A stretch of DNA of 64,000 bases from VRUE01 sp963729995. Its GTDB lineage: Bacteria > Actinomycetota > Thermoleophilia > Solirubrobacterales > 70-9. The stretch spans positions 1,612,001-1,676,000 of the forward strand of contig CAVSPF010000003.1 in assembly GCA_963729995.1 (NCBI GenBank), read 5' to 3'. How positions within the stretch are numbered: the stretch's first letter is position 1; the number at the start of each line of letters is the position of its first letter. A program made the position numbers and the translations under genes. The notes beneath the pieces were generated by a model. That model searched no databases and was not told the origin of the DNA. It was given only the letters and a program-made list of their open reading frames with translations. Positions 25,639-34,111 of this stretch are shown in pieces.

Positions 25639-25856
25639 GGACGCGTCGCGAGGGGCCGCTCACCGCTTCCGATTACCGCGGCGAGACCGGCGCAAAGCTC
25701 AGCCGCAACGGCATTCCAGCTGAGCGCCAGCTCGAGGCGCTCAGACATCGGGCGTTCGCGTGCCGCCAGGATCGCGGCGGTGCTGGCGAACGGATCGCGC
25801 ACGCCAGCCGCCGCGCCCTCGCGGCGACCGTTCGGCTGGCCAACCGGAGCTGCCAT
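25635..25856 (-). CDS. Small helical partner of the second nucleotidyltransferase
   Basis: A 73-aa protein with a helical core MSERLELALSWNAVAAELCA near residues 37-56. It overlaps the nucleotidyltransferase by 4 nt (ATGA). By position and by the 'ERL..A...' helix it mirrors the 59-aa partner of the other pair. Start uncertain: the internal Met37 would leave a 37-aa peptide. No characterised family recognised. Confidence 0.45.
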   Translation of the reverse strand: MAAPVGQPNGRREGAAAGVRDPFASTAAILAARERPMSERLELALSWNAVAAELCAGLAAVIGSGERPLATRP

Positions 25857-25912
25857 CCAACAAGCCTAGCCACTCTCGCTCTCTCCCATACCCCCACCCC
25901 AACACGGCCATA

Positions 25913-25932
25913 TGCCCTACGTAGTGCCCTAC
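25913..25932. promoter_or_regulatory. Direct-repeat operator candidate of the CopG-PIN module
   Basis: TGCCCTAC occurs at 25913-25920 and 25925-25932, a 12-bp period, just upstream of the CopG-like start. The spacing suits a ribbon-helix-helix repressor. Confidence 0.4.
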
Positions 25933-25942
25933 ACTGTTCTTC

Positions 25943-26194
25943 ATGCGTAAGACCAGCGTCTATCTCGATGACGGGCAGGCAGAGCGCCTCGCCCGTCTGG
26001 CCCGCGCCGAGGGCCGCCCCCAGGCGGAGATCGTCCGCGAGGCGATCGCCGAGTACGAGCCGCGGCGGCGCGGAGACCGTAACTTCGCGCTCGCCGGCCA
26101 GTTCAAGCGCATCGATGCCGACCCGCGCCCGATATCGGAGATCCCCGACGAGGAGCTGATGCGCGGGTTCGGCGAGGACAGCTCCGGCGAGTGA
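25943..26194 (+). CDS. Ribbon-helix-helix (CopG-like) antitoxin
   Basis: An 83-aa protein, MRKTSVYLDDGQAERLARLA followed by RAEGRPQAEIVREAIAEY: a textbook CopG/RHH domain in the first 45 residues. A linker and an acidic tail with 'ISEIPDEELMRGFGEDS' probably cover the toxin active site. It overlaps the downstream PIN gene by 4 nt. Two direct repeats precede the start. Confidence 0.85.
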   Translation: MRKTSVYLDDGQAERLARLARAEGRPQAEIVREAIAEYEPRRRGDRNFALAGQFKRIDADPRPISEIPDEELMRGFGEDSSGE

Positions 26195-26616
26195 CGCTGG
26201 TTCTCGACGCGGCTCCGCTGGTCGCGCTAGCCGATGCGGCCGAGCCACGATTCGATGATCTGCGCGCAGTCCGCGACGGCTACGAAGGCGCGCTGGTTTT
26301 GCCGGCGCCGGTCACAGCCGAGGTCGACTATCTGATCGGCAAGCGTTTCGGTCAGCGAGCACGCCGAACCTTCCTCAGCGATCTTGCCGCGCAGCGCTAT
26401 GACGTCGCCTGCCTCGAGCCCGAGGACTACACAACAGTTGCGACCTTGGACGCACGCTATGCCGATCTCGATTTAGGTCTTGCGGACTGCTCACTCGTCG
26501 TGCTCGCCCAGCGCTACAAGACGTGCCGGCTGCTCAGCTTCGACGAGCGCCACTTCCGAGCCGTCGAACCGTTACAGGGCGGCGCCTTCGAGCTGCTGCC
26601 GGCCGATCTTCCTTGA
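26191..26616 (+). CDS. PIN-domain toxin (VapC-like)
   Basis: 141 aa from a GTG: TLVLDAAPLVALADAAEPRF (first catalytic Asp), 'PAPVTAEVDYLIGKRFGQRA' (Glu), 'YADLDLGLADCSLVVLAQRY' and 'RLLSFDERHFRAV' (C-terminal acidic residues). All PIN positions are present, and the protein is complete and of normal length. Its stop lies 41 bp from the end of the convergent sigma-factor gene. Confidence 0.85.
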   Translation: MTLVLDAAPLVALADAAEPRFDDLRAVRDGYEGALVLPAPVTAEVDYLIGKRFGQRARRTFLSDLAAQRYDVACLEPEDYTTVATLDARYADLDLGLADCSLVVLAQRYKTCRLLSFDERHFRAVEPLQGGAFELLPADLP

Positions 26617-26656
26617 TCACCTCGGCCCTGCTCCCACACGGAGGTGATGCCGGCCG

Positions 26657-27763
26657 TCAGGTGACTTCGCGCAGTTTCTGCGCTTCGCCCAGCTGCTGCA
26701 GCTTCTTCAGGCTCTGGTTCTCGATCTGGCGGATCCGCTCGCGGGTGACGTTGAAGGTGCGCCCAACCTCGTCCAGGGTGCGGGGGTGCTCCCCGCCCAG
26801 CCCGTAGCGCAGCTCCAGCACGCGCCGCTCGCGGTAGGAGAGGTTCTCGAGCGCCTCTTTCAGCGCCTCTTTGGTGAGCAGGTCTGCCGCCCGGTCGAAC
26901 GGCGACTCCGCCTTCTCGTCGGCGATGAACTGGCCGAACTCGGACTCCTCCTCGTCGCCGACCGGCTTCTCCAGCGAGACCGGGGCCTGGGCGGAGCGCT
27001 TGATCGAGTCGACCTCGTCGGGATCGATCCCGGTCACCTCGGCGATCTCGTCCGGGGTCGGCTCGCGCCCCAGCTCGGTCACCAGCTTGCGCTCGGCACG
27101 GCCGATCTTGTTCAGCTTCTCGACCACGTGGACCGGGATGCGGATCGTGCGCGCCTTGTCGGCCAGGGCGCGGGCGATCGCCTGGCGGATCCACCAGGTC
27201 GCGTAGGTTGAGAACTTGAAGCCCTTGCGGTAGTCGAACTTCTCCGCTGCGCGGACGAGGCCCAGCGTCCCCTCCTGGATCAGGTCGAGGAAGGGCAGCC
27301 CCTGGTTGCGGTAGTTCTTGGCGATCGAGACGACCAGGCGCAGGTTGGACTCGACCATTTTCTGCTTCGCGTCGAGGTCGCCGCGCTCGATCCGTTTGGC
27401 GAGTTCGACCTCCTCCGCGGCGGTCAGCAGCCGGACTTTGCCGATGTCCTTGAGGAACAGCTGGAGCGAGTCCGTCGTCATGTCCGGTTTCAGGTCGAGC
27501 GCCTGTTTCTGGCGGCGCCGGCCTTTCTTGCCGGTTTCGGCGGGCATCGCGTCGGCGGCAGCTTTCTGCGCCGGGTCCATGTCCTCGACCAGCTCGATCC
27601 CCGACTTCTCGAGGTGCCCGTAGAGGTCCTCGACGTCGGACTCGTCGAGATCGACCTCGGCGACCGCCGTGGCGACGTCGCCGAAGGTCAGCACGCCGAG
27701 CTGCTGACCGCGGTGGATCAGCCCTTTTACCTCCTCAAGCTCCTGAAGCTCTGCTACCAGCAT
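26657..27763 (-). CDS. sigA: RNA polymerase sigma factor, RpoD/SigA type
   Basis: The 368-aa protein has a short acidic N-terminal region 1.1-like segment. Region 1.2 is 'DSLQLFLKDIGKVRLLTAAE' and region 2 is 'LRLVVSIAKNYRNQGLPFLD' with 'FKFSTYATWWIRQAIARALA' (the -10 melting helix). Region 3 is 'TIRIPVHVVEKLNKIGRAER', and region 4 ends with the helix-turn-helix 'TLDEVGRTFNVTRERIRQIE'. All regions of a group 1/2 sigma factor are present. The length (shorter than Streptomyces HrdB) leaves open whether it is the sole housekeeping factor or a group 2 paralogue. Confidence 0.9.
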   Translation of the reverse strand: MLVAELQELEEVKGLIHRGQQLGVLTFGDVATAVAEVDLDESDVEDLYGHLEKSGIELVEDMDPAQKAAADAMPAETGKKGRRRQKQALDLKPDMTTDSLQLFLKDIGKVRLLTAAEEVELAKRIERGDLDAKQKMVESNLRLVVSIAKNYRNQGLPFLDLIQEGTLGLVRAAEKFDYRKGFKFSTYATWWIRQAIARALADKARTIRIPVHVVEKLNKIGRAERKLVTELGREPTPDEIAEVTGIDPDEVDSIKRSAQAPVSLEKPVGDEEESEFGQFIADEKAESPFDRAADLLTKEALKEALENLSYRERRVLELRYGLGGEHPRTLDEVGRTFNVTRERIRQIENQSLKKLQQLGEAQKLREVT

Positions 27764-27843
27764 CCTGTCTCTACTCGTCTCTCTGCATTAGGTGGTTTAG
27801 TCCTGCCCATGAAAGGCCGCTGCCGCCGAAAAGTCGCGAAAAA

Positions 27844-27865
27844 GCGGACCGCCGATGCGGTCCGC
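27844..27865. repeat. GC-rich hairpin upstream of sigA
   Basis: GCGGACCGC and GCGGTCCGC around a 4-nt loop form a perfect 9-bp stem in the 203-bp gap between the divergent sigma-factor and YihY genes. It could be a leader structure or a protein-binding palindrome; no promoter was assigned. Confidence 0.45.
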
Positions 27866-27966
27866 GAAGTAAGCGAGTCAGCACTGCAATGGCTTCGGGC
27901 AGGCGTTTGTGACCTCTCAAACGTCTGTTCGCATGATAGGCGCTTCAGTTTCTGAAGTCAACGCCA

Positions 27967-28875
27967 ATGCCCAATTTCCCGCGAAATCCCCGTCCATGGC
28001 TGCGCGCCTTCTGGCAGCGCGCCTACCGGGAGAACGTCACCGGGCTCTCGGCGATGGTCGCCTACAACCTGATGCTGGCCGTCTTCCCCTTTGCGCTGCT
28101 CGTCCTCTTCGTCTTCGGGCAGGTGCTGACCATCCACGGCGTCGAGACAGGCGTCGTCAACGACCTCCAGCGCCTCTTCCCGAACGTCGAGCAGCGAACC
28201 CTGACCGACGTGCTCAACCGAATCGAGGAAAACTCGACGACGATCGGGATCGCCGCCTTCGTCGGCTCGCTCTGGATCGGCGCCTCCTTCTGGGGCGCGA
28301 TGGACACCGCCTTCTGCCGCATCTACCACGTCGAATGCCGCAGCTGGGTCGAGCAGAAGCGCTTCTCGTTCGCGATGCTGGCCGTGGTCATGCTGTTCAT
28401 CGCCGCCAGCATCTTCCTGCCGGCGATCGAGGGAGCGCTGGTCTCCAGCACCGACCGGCTGCCGTTCGGCCTTGCCCAAGTCAAGGCAATCGACACGATC
28501 CTGCTGCTCGGCGCCGCGGTGTTGATCGTCCTCGCCATCAGCTGCGTGATCTTCTGGGCGGTGCCGAAAGGGCACATGCCGTGGCGGGCGGTCTGGCCCG
28601 GGGCAACCTTCGTGACGGTCGCCGCCGCCATCGCCAACTGGGCCTTCCCCTTCTATCTCGCAAACGTCTCCAGCCTCTCGCGCTTTGGCTCCACGCTGGG
28701 GTTCATCCTCATCGCCCTGCTCTGGTTCTACGTGCTCAGCCTGGCGATCCTCGCCGGCGCCGTGATCAACTCGCTGCGCCACGAGCTGCACGACACCGGC
28801 GAACTGCCCTACACGCCGGCCCGCCCGCGGGGCGGCTGCGACGACTGCGGCGACGACGCCAAGCTGAGGGCGTAG
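27967..28875 (+). CDS. YihY/virulence factor BrkB family membrane protein
   Basis: 302 aa with about six membrane helices. The N-terminal motif 'YRENVTGLSAMVAYNLMLAV' followed by FPFALLVLFVFG is the YihY signature (E..xx.aAAxaYyxllalfP). Later helices include 'VIFWAVPKGHMPWRAVWPGA' and 'LGFILIALLWFYVLSLAILA'. The last residues are polar and cytoplasmic. The family is widespread, once misnamed RNase BN; it is thought to be a transporter or flippase-like membrane protein. Its 3' end overlaps the convergent egtD gene by 67 nt. Confidence 0.85.
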   Translation: MPNFPRNPRPWLRAFWQRAYRENVTGLSAMVAYNLMLAVFPFALLVLFVFGQVLTIHGVETGVVNDLQRLFPNVEQRTLTDVLNRIEENSTTIGIAAFVGSLWIGASFWGAMDTAFCRIYHVECRSWVEQKRFSFAMLAVVMLFIAASIFLPAIEGALVSSTDRLPFGLAQVKAIDTILLLGAAVLIVLAISCVIFWAVPKGHMPWRAVWPGATFVTVAAAIANWAFPFYLANVSSLSRFGSTLGFILIALLWFYVLSLAILAGAVINSLRHELHDTGELPYTPARPRGGCDDCGDDAKLRA

Positions 28876-29831
28876 TCGCCGGCGGGGTCGGTGAACCAGC
28901 CGGTCAGGGCCAGGCCCGCCTCCCGGTAGATCCGCTCCAGATGCTCGCGGGTGAACTTGGCTGAGATCTCGGTCCGCATCTCCTCGCCCGCACCGAAGCG
29001 GACGGTGAGGTCGAGGCCGTCGAGGCGGACCGTCTGGTCGGCGCGGGAGCGCAGGCGGATGTCCATTCGCGCCTCTGCGGCGTCGTAGCGGGCGACGTGC
29101 TCGAAGGCCGCCGGGTCGAAGTCCGCGCCCAGCTCGCGGTTCAGCACCAACAGCACGTTGCGGTTGAACTCCGCGGTGACGCCGGCTGCGTCGTCGTAGG
29201 CGGCCTCGAGCCGCGCCGGCTCCTTGACCAGGTCGGCGCCGAGCAGGATGCGATCGTCGGGCCCAAGCATGGCGGCGAGCCGTGTCAGGAAGTCGCGTCG
29301 CGGGCCCGGGTAGAGGTTGCCGATCGTCCCGCCGAGGAAGGCGATCAGCCGGCCGCCGTCGCCACTGGGGATCAGCTCCAGGTCGTGCTCGAAGTCGCAG
29401 ACCAGGCCGTGGACCGCGAGCCCTGGGTACTCCTCGACCAGGGCCTCCGCGGTTTCGTGGGTTATCTCCTCGGAGATGTCGACCGGGACGTAGGTCCGCA
29501 GGCAGCCGGCGGCGCGCATCGCGCTCAACAGGTGGCGGGTCTTGGCCGCCGACCCCGAGCCGAGCTCGACCAGGGTCGACGGCTCGCCCGCAGCGGCGAG
29601 GATCTCGGCGGAGCGCGCGGCGAGGATCGCGCGCTCGGCGCGCGTCGGGTAGTACTCCGGCAGCTCGGTGATCCGCTCGAACAGCTGCGAGCCGCGCTCG
29701 TCGTAGAAGTACTTCGGCGCCAGCTCCTTCGGCTTGGCGGTGAGGCCGAGCCGGACCTCCCACGCCATCGTCGCCCTGCCGTTGGCGGTGAGGTGGACCT
29801 CGACCTCTATCTGGGGCTCGGTGGTCGTCAC
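28809..29831 (-). CDS. egtD: L-histidine N-alpha-methyltransferase
   Basis: 340 aa from a GTG that overlaps the egtB stop (GTGA). EgtD trimethylates histidine to hercynine with S-adenosylmethionine, the first step of ergothioneine synthesis. Diagnostic blocks are 'LAPKYFYDERGSQLFERITE', 'LPEYYPTRAERAIL', the SAM-binding 'LVELGSGSAAKTRHLL', 'VPVDISEE', 'LIAFLGGTIGNLYPG' and 'LLGADLVKE'. The length (about 320) fits EgtD. No egtA/egtC/egtE lies next to it, so the sulphur donor route is not visible here. Confidence 0.92.
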   Translation of the reverse strand: MTTTEPQIEVEVHLTANGRATMAWEVRLGLTAKPKELAPKYFYDERGSQLFERITELPEYYPTRAERAILAARSAEILAAAGEPSTLVELGSGSAAKTRHLLSAMRAAGCLRTYVPVDISEEITHETAEALVEEYPGLAVHGLVCDFEHDLELIPSGDGGRLIAFLGGTIGNLYPGPRRDFLTRLAAMLGPDDRILLGADLVKEPARLEAAYDDAAGVTAEFNRNVLLVLNRELGADFDPAAFEHVARYDAAEARMDIRLRSRADQTVRLDGLDLTVRFGAGEEMRTEISAKFTREHLERIYREAGLALTGWFTDPAGDYALSLASSPQSSQPPRGRAGV

Positions 29832-30949
29832 GCGTCCCTCGCACAGCGAAGGCCGGCGAAGATCTGGCGGCGCTCCGGCAGGTCCCAGTTGCGGAAGCTG
29901 GGACGCATGACGCTGCGATGGGTCGCCCAGGAGCCGCCCCGGAGCACCTTGTAGGCGTCGCCGAAGAAGACCTGCGAATACTCGGGGTAGGGAAACGGCT
30001 CGAAGCCGGGATAGGGAAGGAAATCGGACGACGTCCACTCCCAGACCTGGCCGACCGTCTGCAGGCCCGAGCAGGCCGCCTCCCACTCCTGCTCGCTGGG
30101 GAGCCGCTTGCCCGCCCAGCGGGCGAAGGCGCTGGCCTCGTGCCAGGAGACGTGGATGACGGGGTGGCTGGGCTCGACCGGATCGTGACGGCCCATCGCC
30201 GTGCGGGCCCATCCTCCCTCGCCGTCTCGCTCCCAGTACAGCGGCGGCTCGGCGCCCGTCTCCTCCATGAACTCGATGTACGCGCCGTTGCCGACGGGGG
30301 TTCGATCGATCTCGAAGGGCACCAGCTCGACCACGTGGCGGCGGCGCTCGTTGTCGTAGGCGAAGCCGGCGTCGGCGCCAATCCAGTGCTCGCCACCCTC
30401 CACGGCCATCATCTCCGGGCCGTCCACGGTGAGTTCGCCTTTTGTCTCGCATAGCGAGACAAAAGGCGAACTCACCGGCGTGGGCTCGTCGACCATCTGC
30501 AGCAGCTGGAGCATCGTCTCGTTGTGCTGCAGCTCGTGCGCGATCACCATCTCGTAGACGAAGCCGCCGCGCAGCAGCGGCTCCTCGGCGACGGGGCCGA
30601 GATCGGCCCCGTCGAGCACCTCGAGGGTGCGCGCGCGAACGTCCGCCAGGTAGGCGCGCAGCTCGCTGTCACGCAGGATCGGCAGGTCGCCGCGGACCTT
30701 GCGCGGGTTCTCGATCGCGTCGTAGAGCTGGCCCAGCTCGCCGTGCAGCGGCTCGCGGCCGCCAATCGTCTGCACCAGCCACAGCTCCTCGAAGTTTGCG
30801 ATGTGTCCCAGGTCCCAGGCGAGCGGGCTGAGGATCGGCGAGTAGACGCGGTTGAGCTGCTCGTCGTCGAGCGGCTCGATCAGCTCCAGCGTGCGCTCGC
30901 GCGCCTCCGCGAGCCGGTCCGCAATCGCTTCCTTGGAGCTTGCCGTCAC
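29828..30949 (-). CDS. egtB: Ergothioneine biosynthesis sulfoxide synthase EgtB
   Basis: 373 aa. The N-terminal DinB-like domain has iron ligands in 'WDLGHIANFEELWLVQ' and 'VIAHELQHNETMLQLLQM'. The C-terminal formylglycine-generating-enzyme fold runs 'MMAVEGGEHWIGADAGFAYD', 'HPVIHVSWHEASAFARWAGK', 'RLPSEQEWEAAC', 'QVWEWTSSDFLPYPGFEPFP', 'KVLRGGSWATHRSVMRPSFR'. The enzyme joins hercynine to a thiol donor using Fe(II) and O2. The linker between domains (near residues 158-175) is encoded by a 49-nt near-perfect palindrome that stays in frame. egtD follows with a 4-nt overlap. Confidence 0.92.
   Translation of the reverse strand: MTASSKEAIADRLAEARERTLELIEPLDDEQLNRVYSPILSPLAWDLGHIANFEELWLVQTIGGREPLHGELGQLYDAIENPRKVRGDLPILRDSELRAYLADVRARTLEVLDGADLGPVAEEPLLRGGFVYEMVIAHELQHNETMLQLLQMVDEPTPVSSPFVSLCETKGELTVDGPEMMAVEGGEHWIGADAGFAYDNERRRHVVELVPFEIDRTPVGNGAYIEFMEETGAEPPLYWERDGEGGWARTAMGRHDPVEPSHPVIHVSWHEASAFARWAGKRLPSEQEWEAACSGLQTVGQVWEWTSSDFLPYPGFEPFPYPEYSQVFFGDAYKVLRGGSWATHRSVMRPSFRNWDLPERRQIFAGLRCARDA
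30428..30476. repeat. Palindromic element inside egtB (family A, copy 1)
   Basis: Two exact 23-nt reverse-complement arms (30428-30450, 30454-30476) with loop ATA. The inner arm reads CTTTTGTCTCGC-ATA-GCGAGACAAAAG. It is read in frame through egtB and encodes the Ser/Val-rich linker between its two domains. The core resembles palindromes at 35.5 and 39.4 kb. Confidence 0.85.
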
Positions 30950-31033
30950 CTCGGTGGCGATCCGAACACAGTAGCGAGGTCGGCCCCGCCGAGCTTGGAG
31001 CGGACCGCCGGATGAAGACCTGCGTCCGGACGT

Positions 31034-33289
31034 TCAGCCCGCCGCAGCCAGGACCGGCTCCGGCCAGGCGCCGACGAGGTCCGGCCCGTCCTCGCGTCCC
31101 AGCGCGAGCAGCAGCTGCTCGGCGGCGTGGGGGGCGAAGGGGGCCAGCACCTGGGCCAGCAGGACGAGCGCGTCCAGCAGCGCCGCGTAGTCGCCGGCGC
31201 TGAGCCCGCCGCGGCGCTTGACGATCCGCTTCTCGTAGTCCTGGATCCGCTCGAAGAGGCGGGTCACGTTGCGCACCGCCTTGTGCATCTGCAGCTCCTC
31301 GAGGTCGGCGGTGATCCGCGCGATGCCGCTGTCGCACCACTTGTCCAGCCGCTCGCGGATGAAGGCGGTGTCGGCGGCGGCCTCGGGGTCCTCCGCCGCC
31401 TCCGCCGCCGCGGCGAGGCGATCGTGGGTGTACTCCCAAACCCCGCTGAGGAAGCGGCTGGCGAAGCGCAGCGCACCGTCGTTCCAGTTGAGCGCCTTGG
31501 CCGGGCCGGCGGCGTAGAGGATGGCGAGGCGGACCGTGTCGGCGCCGTGCCGCTCGACCAGCTCGTCGGGATCGACCACGTTGCCCAGGTGCTTGCTCAT
31601 CTTGCGCCCGCCGGCGATCACCATCTCGTGGAAGAGGCAGCCGGCGAAGGGCTCGCCGTCCTCGAGGAAGGCGAGCGGGCCGATGTCGCGCAGCGCCTTG
31701 GTGACGACGCGCTGGTCGAAGACGAAGCCGCCGCTGTCGTTGCCGGCGACGAGGCGCTTGGAGGGAAGCCACCGCCTCAGGTCCGGGTGCGTGAACATCT
31801 CCTCGGCGCGACCCGCGGGCGGCACGGCGGCGGGGATCCACAGCCACAGCGCGTCGAAGTGGCAGTCGAGCGTGTCTGTCTCGCGCCGGCCGGGGCCGCC
31901 GCAGCTCGGGCAGGCCACGTCGACGAACTCCGGCCGCTCGGCGAGCGGGTTGCCCTCCCCGGTGGGGAGGATGTCGCGGGGCAGCCGCACCGGGAGCTCC
32001 TCGACGGCGACCGGCACGGCGCCGCAACTCTCGCAGTGCACGACCGGGATCGGCGTGCCCCAGTAGCGCTGGCGCGAGATCGAGAAGTCAAAGGCCCGGT
32101 AGCGCTTCGCCTCCCTCGGCGCGGCGACCGGCGCCGCTGCCTCTTTCGCCTCCGCGCCCGGCGCGGGGCCGGCCGGCGTGCGCGGCATGCGCTGCGCGAT
32201 CGCCTCGTCGGCCTCGTCGACGGACGGGATCCCGAGCGCCGCCGTGGGGCCGTAGCGGGCGTCGACGAGCGGCGAGACGAAGACCGGCAGCTCGAGCCCC
32301 GCCGGTCCGGCCACGGACGCCCCGGTGTCGATCACCGGCACGGTCGAGGCGTCGCGGGCGCTGCGCTCCCAGCCCCCCGAACGAAGCTCGTCGAGCTGCG
32401 CGGCAACCGCCGGATCCGACGTCCACCGCTCGATCTCGGGATGGCGCGGCGAGAGCAGGACGAAGCGGGCATCGCCCACCGACTCGCCGTGGGGCGTGAA
32501 GACCGTCAGGCCCGGCCCGTCGTCGCCCTCACCGTCGAGCTCGACCTCGAGGTCGAGCTCGACCCCGTCGGTGCGGCCGAGGATGTAGCGCTGGGCAGCC
32601 AGCGAGAGCTCGTCCCAATTCGCGAACCGCTCGAGGTTGCGGTCGTTCTCCTCCAGATAGGGCGTGATCCGCAGGAACCAGGTCGGGCGCCGGATCAGCC
32701 GCACCGGGTTGTGGCAGCGCCAGCAGCGCCCGTCCTCGACCTGGAGCGCGGCGAGCGTCGTCTGGCAGGTGTCGCACCAGTCGACCGTGGCGTCGTCGCG
32801 ATAGATCAACCCGGCGTCCAGCAGGGTCAGGAAGAGCCACTGCGACCAGCGGTACTGCTCCTCGTCGGAGCTGTAGAAGGCGCGGCCGTAGTCGAACGAG
32901 AAGCCGAGGCGCTTCATCTGGGCGAGCATCCGCTCGCCGCAGCTCTCAACCCAGCCGGCCGGGCTCACTCCGCGCTCGATCGCCGCCATCTCGGCCGGCA
33001 GGCCGAATGCGTCGAAGCCGAAGCCGAACAGAACCGCGTCGCCGCGGGCGCGGCGGAAGCGCGCGTAGGCGTCGCCGATCGAGTAATCGCGCACGTGGCC
33101 CATGTGGAGATTGCCCGACGTGAAGGGACTGGAGGGCTTGATGTACACACCCGCCTGCCCCTCCGCCGGCTGCGGCGTGTCGAAGGCGCCGCGCTCGAGC
33201 CAGGCAGCCTGGCGGGAGGCCTCGATCGCCCTCGCGTCGTAGGGCGACTCCTTGCCGTCTGGCTCGTCTGGTCGTCTGCCGACGCTCAT
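31034..33289 (-). CDS. Leucyl-tRNA-synthetase-like class I aminoacyl-tRNA synthetase paralogue
   Basis: 751 aa. The HIGH motif appears as 'SGNLHMGHVRDYSIGDAYAR' and the KMSKS motif as 'GGRKMSKHLGNVVDPDELVE'. A zinc-type knuckle is present ('DWCDTCQTTLAALQVEDGRC'), as is the LeuRS block 'FDFSISRQRYWGTPIPVVHC'. In the inserted editing domain the usual threonine-rich 'TTRPDTLFG' is replaced by 'FTPHGESVGDA', and the 'GTGAVMGVPAHDERD' block by 'YGPTAALGIPSVDEAD', so hydrolytic editing is probably lost. The C-terminal domain ends early. It may charge a tRNA without proofreading or have a side role; it lies upstream of egtB with an 84-bp gap. Confidence 0.8.
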   Translation of the reverse strand: MSVGRRPDEPDGKESPYDARAIEASRQAAWLERGAFDTPQPAEGQAGVYIKPSSPFTSGNLHMGHVRDYSIGDAYARFRRARGDAVLFGFGFDAFGLPAEMAAIERGVSPAGWVESCGERMLAQMKRLGFSFDYGRAFYSSDEEQYRWSQWLFLTLLDAGLIYRDDATVDWCDTCQTTLAALQVEDGRCWRCHNPVRLIRRPTWFLRITPYLEENDRNLERFANWDELSLAAQRYILGRTDGVELDLEVELDGEGDDGPGLTVFTPHGESVGDARFVLLSPRHPEIERWTSDPAVAAQLDELRSGGWERSARDASTVPVIDTGASVAGPAGLELPVFVSPLVDARYGPTAALGIPSVDEADEAIAQRMPRTPAGPAPGAEAKEAAAPVAAPREAKRYRAFDFSISRQRYWGTPIPVVHCESCGAVPVAVEELPVRLPRDILPTGEGNPLAERPEFVDVACPSCGGPGRRETDTLDCHFDALWLWIPAAVPPAGRAEEMFTHPDLRRWLPSKRLVAGNDSGGFVFDQRVVTKALRDIGPLAFLEDGEPFAGCLFHEMVIAGGRKMSKHLGNVVDPDELVERHGADTVRLAILYAAGPAKALNWNDGALRFASRFLSGVWEYTHDRLAAAAEAAEDPEAAADTAFIRERLDKWCDSGIARITADLEELQMHKAVRNVTRLFERIQDYEKRIVKRRGGLSAGDYAALLDALVLLAQVLAPFAPHAAEQLLLALGREDGPDLVGAWPEPVLAAAG

Positions 33290-33315
33290 CCCCTGAGTCT
33301 GCCATGGACAATTGA

Positions 33316-33387
33316 CCGCCGGCGCGCTCGATCCTGGACCTACCCCGGCTCAGCCGCCGGCGCGCTCGATCCCGGACCAGGCCGCGC

Positions 33388-33391
<4 letters not shown>
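33316..33391. repeat. Two tandem 38-bp repeats
   Basis: CCGCCGGCGCGCTCGATCC begins both units (33316 and 33354), each followed by a similar GGACC...GGCTCAG/GCGCTCAG. The second unit runs into the end of the response-regulator gene. No function assigned. Confidence 0.6.
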
Positions 33392-34092
<701 letters not shown>

Positions 34093-34111
34093 CTGGATCT
34101 CCGCATGCCTC

